A model generated the notes under the pieces. It was not told the origin of the DNA, ran no database searches, and was given only the letters and a program-made list of their open reading frames with translations. A stretch of 64,000 bases of DNA from the NCBI GenBank assembly GCA_003024785.1, contig PUQB01000077.1:186001-250000 (forward strand), written 5' to 3'. A program made the translations under genes and the position numbers. Numbering within the stretch: position 1 is the first letter of the stretch; each line of letters opens with the position of its first letter. Shown one piece after another: positions 57,601 to 64,000 of the stretch. The stretch is from Selaginella tamariscina (taxonomy: Eukaryota; Streptophyta; Lycopodiopsida; Selaginellales; Selaginellaceae).

Positions 57601-59660
57601 ACATGAAGATTTAATCTTTTATGGCATCAAATTTATACCTTCTATGACAGGCAAGTCCTTAAAAACTTTATCCACATGTTTCTCAAACTAGTATGTACAT
57701 GTTTCCCAAACTAGTATGCATGGATTATATTATCTACTGAAAAAAACAAGTTTATAATGCACATGGTCCCATTTGACAACCACTTAAATTTTAAATCCAA
57801 ATGGCCCATCTAATGACCACATAACTTTAAAATCTATATGGTTTATTTAATGATCACTTAAATTCTAGCCTCATCCTAAGTCCTCAGGGCACCAAGGATC
57901 GTTATGAACCTCATTCAACAACCATCATAAATTTAAAACATATGTATAATGCATGCGGCCCCATCGGATGCCATTTATATTTTAAATTCACATGGCCCAG
58001 TTAACAATAGTTAAATTCTAAATCCATATGGCCCCATCCAACAATCATGTAAATTCTGACCCTTGTGAGAAAGTCCTTAGAATCGAGGATTTTCTCATAA
58101 ATCCTCAGCATCGAGAATCTTTATGAACCCCATTCAACAACAGTCATAAATTTAGAATAGGTGTACAATACATGTGAACCTCATCCAACGGCCACATAAA
58201 TTTACAAGTCCCATTTGATAGTCACGTAAATTCTAGCCCATCTAATGTGTTTATGAGAAACTCCTTAGTGTTGAGGATTTTCTTAGAAAGTACTCAACAC
58301 CAAGAATCTTCATGGACCTCATCCAATGGCCATCATAAATATGTTGTTGTTGTTGTTATAGGTATTATGACAACTTTGGAGAGAGGTGATAGAAGAGTAC
58401 TCATTTAATCTTAGTGGTTCTCTATAAAGAAGGTGGCTACAATGTCCTTGCCCAATGGTAGGCACATGGCAACAATGCTTCATATAAAGGTGCTTCTTAA
58501 TGTGGCAATTCCCATGGTACCTAGGGAGTGGAACATGGACCTTGCTGCCCCAGCCCTTTGGCTCAGGCTTTTCCAGTTGGTGTGATAAGCAAGGATGTGA
58601 TTAATGTTTTTTGGCATTAATATAATAGATTAACCTAAGAATATTTAAGTTGTTGAGTATATGCCAAAATATACTAGCTTATCCCTTATGCAACTTATGT
58701 AACATGGCAATGTCTACTAGAAAACCTGCCTCTACCCTTCTCTGAATTTCTTCTGAAGAAAATCTTTGGCACTGAGGATTTCCATGAACACCCCATCTAA
58801 CAGTCATCATAAATATGGAATGCACATGGCCTTATATGGTGGCCATCTCAATTCTAAATTCATGCGGCCCTATCTAATGGTTTCAAATAAAATTTGGTGA
58901 CCATCTAAATTCTAAATCCATATGGCTTCATTTAATGGTTTCAGATAAAATCCTTGGTGCTAAGAACTTTTAAATTATAAGACAAATCCTTGATATGGAC
59001 AGAAAGTCCTTGGAGGATCTTCATGAATACCCCATCTAACATCCATCATAAATTTGAAATGTAATGGTCTTATCCAACAGCCACTTAAATTCTAAATCCA
59101 TATGCCCTATCCCATGGTTTCAGAAAAAATCCTCGGTGCCAAGGACTTTTTTGAGAAAATCCTTGGCGCTGAGGACTTTTAAATTATAAAAAAATCTTTG
59201 CACTGACAAAAAGTCCTCGGTGCCAAGGATCTTCATAAATGCCCCATCTAATGGCCTTTATAAATTTGAAATGCACATGGCTTTATCCAATGACCACCTA
59301 AATTTAAATCTATGTGGTTCCATTCAACAATTTCAGAGAAAATCCTTAGTGATGAAGACTTATAAATTATAAGAAAAATCCTTGCACCAAGGATCTTTAT
59401 GAACACCCCATTCAATAGCGATTATAAATTTAAAATGCATATGGCTTTATCCGAAATTTTAAATCCATGTAACCCCATTTGACAATCACCTAGAGTCTAA
59501 ATCCACATTGCCTCATCCAATGTGTTTAAGTAAATCCTTGGTGTCAAGAATTTTATTAAAAAGTCCTCGATGCCAATGTTTTTTCTCATAATTCAAAAGG
59601 CCTTGGCGCCAAGGACTTTATGAGAAAATCCTCAGTATCAAGGTTGATTAAGTCATTAGT
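57600..59660. repeat. Decayed tandem array (CCTTGG / ATGGCCC units)
   Basis: Variants of two sub-motifs alternate throughout: CACATGGCCCCATCCAAC, with AACCACNTAAATTCTAAATC, and AAATCCTTGGTGCCAAGGA, with TTTATGAACCCCATTCAAC. Sub-units are spaced about 50-60 bp, and larger blocks of about 150-250 bp can be traced. The CCTTGGNGCCAAGG core is itself a palindrome. Every copy is diverged, so the array is old. A short simple run (TTG)n lies at about 58342. Confidence 0.75.
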
Positions 59661-62050
59661 ACTCTGTATATATAAAGGTTTTCTTTCAGGCGTTAGGGCT
59701 TTGAGAAATCCACCGCAATTCTCGCAATGATTCTTATCGACTCTCATTAAACCATGCAACTATGTCTTAGACTTATTTATGGGTACCAAGAAAATGTTTT
59801 TTTAGTGCAGCAATGGGGAGAAGGAGTGAAGATGAATTCGATATTTTGTTCGCATATAAGAGATACGATATGACAAACCTTCTCAAGCCATTGCATTTTA
59901 CAAAAACGTTTGAGGCAAAGAAAGAGCCGAATGAGAGTTCAAGTAGTGGTATATAAATTAAAGATGAAAATGAAATGAGCAATAAACAAAATTAGGACGA
60001 TGAGCATGACATCAAACAAGATCTTCAAGAAAAATAATTGTGAAAAAAGAAAGTTTATTAACCACAAACAAAAGGTGATAAAATTCATGTAATCGAAAAG
60101 TCTTCATGAAATAAGGAAGTTATCAGATACACTTACAAACTCTAAAAGTCAAGAAAGAAATTTTATAGAAAAAAAAGAAGAAGAAAACAATCCACAGTGG
60201 TTATCCTTCGAACGCCCTCAAACACCAAGGAAAAAAAGAAAATGGTGATGTTAAAAAGAAGAAGAAATGAAGGATAATACATAGATTCCTCTATATGCAA
60301 ATTAACATGTGTATTTTTTGTACAAATGTAAATAACTAAAGAATATAAAAATTCAACTATGAACATTAATATCTATTGACTATCACTACTGCTCCATTTT
60401 AACAAAACTTTTCACCTCAATAATAATCACTTCTTAAACCCAACTGTAAATGTAATCCTTCATTTATCTCTCATATTATACCTTGGCGCCTAAGGCCTTA
60501 ATGGTAAGTACCATAAGAAATTTTTGAAATAAACAATATTACTTTTGACAATTTTTGACACCAAAGTGAATTAAAAAGAATATTCTTCATACAATTTGTA
60601 CTGTGCCGCCCAGCACACCTATGAAATGGCACGCAAAACAGTCACTCATTAAATAAATATTCTTAGTTAATCAATTAGAGTTACTAAATTAACTTGGATT
60701 TATGAGTTTTAAGAGTTGTGTAATGTTAAAATATTGTAGTTTTTAAGTTACGCTGTAGTAATATTGTTTTGGTTCTAAAAAAAAGTTCTAGTGATGTGCA
60801 CCATGGTATATGGTAAAGTTGCATTATGTGTTCGCAGTGTGGAGACACATCCTTTAATGTCATCTTTCTCTTTACTATTATTACTCTATAAACATAATAT
60901 ATTTCATGTTTATATGAGGATGAAGATCTTCAATCATCTATATTCTCTCTATTGGGCCCATATATAAATTTGTGTTCTTAGTATGGTACACCAATTCTTT
61001 AGCAATTAAACAAATGTTGTAAGACTCATTACTCAGTGGATTACATGTTTTTACATCTAATTTACTTCAAATGTTTTGCTTATTATAAAACATTTATTAA
61101 ATGTGAATATTCATCACTAAATTTATGTGCATAAATAATATATAACAAATGTGATATTATCAAGTTAATAAATGATGTCTACATGTTAATAATTCCTTTT
61201 CATTTAAAAATAAACAATGTGTGCATATTATTCTTTTTTAAAGGAATATGTGAAAAGGATATGACATTATTTTCAATGAGTGTTAAATACATATATATTT
61301 TGTAAATTCTCATGGTTCTTAAGAAAATAAAATAAAATTTGTATAGCATGGTAACTCAAGGGCCTCTAATGTATTCTTATAAGTCCTTTAATATTCATAA
61401 TTAATTTAGAACATTAGTAATCTTTATTACTTATGTTTTATGTGTTTATAAACACATACAAGTCTTAGAAAATATTATGTTTACACAAGCATGAGTTTCA
61501 CAGAAAAGATATGAAAATTCAAAGTTATACAAATATTCTCTAGAATATATTATATAAATATCTCAATATATATTAAAATACTAAAAACACCATGGATATC
61601 TTTATTAAGTATCCAACTCCATGAAACAAAATACTTGTGATAAATTATTAAGTATTTAATTTAAATATCCTTGTTAATTTAAAATAAAAGATCCAAAATC
61701 TAATAAATATAGGTACTTGATTTAATATAAACTTGACATATTCTAATCTATTCATAATATATTCTATTAAGAATGTTTGTACAACACCCAATATGATAAT
61801 TTATTAGTATGTATTCAAAATGCATTACTATATGTATATATATACAACAAGATATAAAAACAGACCGTACATATACATAATACATAATTGGAATGTTTGT
61901 GTTTGTGTTTGTGTTGAAGTGAAATACAGTAATGCTACGTGTCACACTGAAATGCAGTCTCTGTCAGTAAACGTGTCTCTTTCATTTAAGCCGTCATCTT
62001 TGAAAACAGTGAAAAGAAATTTTAAATGATTTAGCTTTCAATCTCTCATA
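59661..62050. other. AT-rich spacer, nothing recognised
   Basis: AT-rich sequence. A frame at 59773-59982 (minus) and others have no recognisable motif. A palindrome related to the array core (CCTTGGCGCCTAAGG) occurs near 60481. Confidence 0.5.
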
Positions 62051-62080
62051 TATTGCAAGTTCATTACTCAGTCGCTTACA

Positions 62081-62497
62081 ATGGCAAATAATCCTTTCGT
62101 GTTGTGTCTTCTCTTGCCCACTCTCATTTCTAGTCTTTATTTGGTTCAAGCTCAAACCCTTTTCAATGTGAATTCAACAAATTCATTTACAACTTTTGGG
62201 AATTCAAGCACTCCCTGGCCCTGGGGCATTTCTGAAGTGGTCACTTTTCCTAGCAACTCGTCTGCAGCTGAGCTTGCAATGGAAGGTTCATTTCAAAGAG
62301 GAGTTGGTTGCCAAATCAGATTAGTAACAAGTAAGTATACATAAAAAATGACTCAAGAAGATGATATTTATAAACATGTTTAAATTTCAGGTCCAAATTT
62401 GTTCACGCAAGTGTAAAATTCACCATGTGCCCGTGTTGAACCTTCTAATGGTTCGCGCAATTATACATGCCAAGTACATCTCACAAGTGATCAGTGA
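62081..62497 (+). pseudogene. Small secreted protein gene, two exons, one in-frame stop
   Basis: Exon 1 from ATG 62081 encodes a clear signal peptide (MANNPFVLCLLLPTLISS, then LYLVQAQ), followed by a Ser/Asn/Thr-rich domain with five N-x-S/T sites and WPWGISEVVTFPSN, up to GCQIRLVT. A donor (A|GTAAGT) and an acceptor (TTTCAG at 62385-62390) allow exon 2 from 62391. That exon would add SPNLFTQV, then a TAA at 62414-62416, then NSPCARVEPSNGSRNYTCQV and HLTSDQ to a TGA at 62497. The sequence after the TAA looks like the real continuation (two more Cys, a sequon), so this is probably a secreted cysteine-containing protein with a recent nonsense change, or an error. The family is not recognised. 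Confidence 0.5.
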
Positions 62498-62749
62498 TTT
62501 GAATTAGTTACAATTTTTGTAAACTAGTTTGTCAACATCAGTCAAATCTTTTATAATTGTAGATTATTATCATAATTAAACTTTGAATATTCCGGTAGAA
62601 TATTGTTTTACCGGTTAATATTTACTTTTACAGAGTTCTATGACTTAAGTCATAAGTTAAGTTAAGCCATGGCGAATCTTTGTCCTGATGGATGTCAAGG
62701 GCTTAAAAAAAAATATGGCCAATTAATCGTGAATATTATCACTGTCGTT

Positions 62750-64000
62750 ATTCAATATGGATGAACCCTGCTGTTCCAAAAGGCTATAAGCATTTGTTTT
62801 GTTGTCTCTACTGCTCTGTTCAAATCCCTGGTTCGCAAAAGCCTCGAGCTATTAGAAAACATATTTTGAAAACCCATCATGTGAAAAAAAATCGTTGTGC
62901 CGTGAGTCTCGAGAGTAGGAGTGTTACTTGTAGTTTGCTTGGAAAAAAATAACTGGAAGAGTACATGCTGATTCAATCTCAAGGAGCTGCTAGGGTTTCC
63001 AATTTAAGACGACAAAGAGGCACAGAAAAAGAAACAATGGCGGATCCTTCATCTTCGACTGGAATGGCCGTTGGCACAGGTATTGAATGCGGTAGGGCTA
63101 GTTCATCGACTTCTTGTCTTTCACGACATGGGCATGCTCCAGCTTCTTCGGATGCTTCTTCACACAGTCGCATGCATTCTCCATCACCATCACCACTTGG
63201 AATTGGAAGAGTCGCTGGAAGGGCGGCAATTGAGGAAGGTCCACTTCACCATCTTCAAGTAGAAGCGACACTGGAAGAGGAAGAAGCATGTCACGCTCTA
63301 ATTCTACAAGCCCATCTTGCGGATTGCTACACGAACTCGATTGCCGGCTTATGAAGTGGTTGTGTTGACCAGGAGGAAGGGTATGAAGCATATGAAGAAG
63401 ACGAAAATGATGAGATGTTCTCAATGCAGGAGGATCACAAGATGATAGCCCTCGAAGACAAGCATCCCGGTCTCTAGCGAAAATTCCAGATTGGGAAAAT
63501 GACGAAGCCTGGGAGTTTTTAGAAGCAATTAGCAATGAAGAAGTTCGGATGCGGTTCAAACAAATTCACTACCTCCAAGCGCAGGATACCATTCAGAAAA
63601 TGAATCAGATGTTCAGTGATTTGGTGCCACACCCAATTTTCAATCGTGCTACCACTATGGTGGCTCCGGTGGAGCATTGACAATGTCACCAACACGGGGG
63701 AGCCAACGGCAGACATCACCAACCTCTCCCTTTGCTACTACAAGTGGAGGAGGTGGACAAACAACTTCAACAGCAATTGAGCTACAAGAGGCACAACAAG
63801 CATTTGCAGTGTGGGTTTATGAGACTGCCACTCCATTCACTGTCGCACTCAACAAATCTATGAAAGAGTGGCTAGAAAAATCAGCATTTAGGTACAACAT
63901 GTTCATTTTGCCTTCGATGACAGACAAAGTGTATAATGATGTTGTCAACAAAATGTCTGCATTCATTGACGAAGCTCGAGTTTCTCATATTCCACAACCA
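62750..64000 (+). mobile_element. hAT-like transposase gene, 5' part, runs off the window
   Basis: A BED-like zinc finger is visible at about 62761-62895: CCLYCSVQIPGS followed by AIRKHILKTHH. A Ser/Pro-rich and acidic linker follows (SPSPSPLGIGRV; EEGYEAYEEDENDEM), then a helical part (63480-63660). Last is a DUF659-like start of the hAT core, with AFAVWVYETATPFTVALNKS and NMFILPSMTDKVYNDVV, open to the window edge. The frame changes between these parts several times (near 63240, 63470 and 63650). Since plant hAT genes of this kind usually have long exons, this copy is probably broken. The catalytic part and the 3' end lie outside the window. Confidence 0.65.

Overview
The window looks like nuclear DNA of a homosporous fern, most likely Ceratopteris richardii or a close relative. 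The strongest clue is a cluster of small secreted proteins of the cyanovirin-N homology (CVNH) family. Among land plants that family is best known from Ceratopteris; elsewhere it is mainly in filamentous ascomycetes and cyanobacteria. Plant-type CCCTAAA repeats, plant-type gene fragments (a BAHD acyltransferase, an ATP-Mg/Pi-type mitochondrial carrier, acidic ribosomal protein P1), Ty3/gypsy fossils, a Mutator-like transposase and a hAT-like gene all fit a large, repeat-rich plant genome. The species is an inference.

Layout. 1-6.3 kb: two arrays of an 18-bp perfect palindrome (GGCGGGATTAATCCCGCC) flank AT-rich repeats, interstitial telomere repeats and CA/TA microsatellites. 6.4-11.2 kb (+): a multi-exon locus that reads in order as an unknown N-terminal region, a ParB-like fold, a lysine-rich linker, a degenerate beta-class DNA-methyltransferase-like fold and an FCP1/SCP-type HAD phosphatase. 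GT-AG introns join the methyltransferase tail to the phosphatase, so it may be one fusion gene. The reading frame breaks several times, through decay or assembly error. 12.5-15.7 kb (+): a Mutator-like transposase with a WRKY-GCM1-type zinc finger, a DDE core and a SWIM finger. The first locus may be this transposon's partner, but no terminal repeats were found.

16.8-29.7 kb: a CVNH lectin cluster with three intact two-exon genes, three pseudogenes (one with a clean internal inversion) and one promoter-only copy. Shared promoters and flanks show repeated inverted segmental duplication. Two further exon-1 relics lie at 44.2 and 56.8 kb. 31.8 kb: a possible orphan first exon. 32.9-46.5 kb: fossil Ty3/gypsy elements, one with both LTRs, and two copies of a small MITE inside the older fossil. 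46.7-55.9 kb: a tRNA-derived SINE-like head and three copies of a chimeric gene-fragment block in which a P1 piece joins the carrier domain of an ATP-Mg/Pi carrier; one copy is also joined to the 3' half of a BAHD acyltransferase. A gene-poor stretch between them holds a 91-bp tandem repeat and a nearly perfect 192-bp foldback. 57.6-59.6 kb: a decayed tandem array. 62.1 kb: a small secreted-protein gene with one in-frame stop. 62.7 kb to the edge: the start of a hAT-like transposase.

Only the three CVNH genes look plainly intact. Domain names come from motifs read by eye; no search was run.
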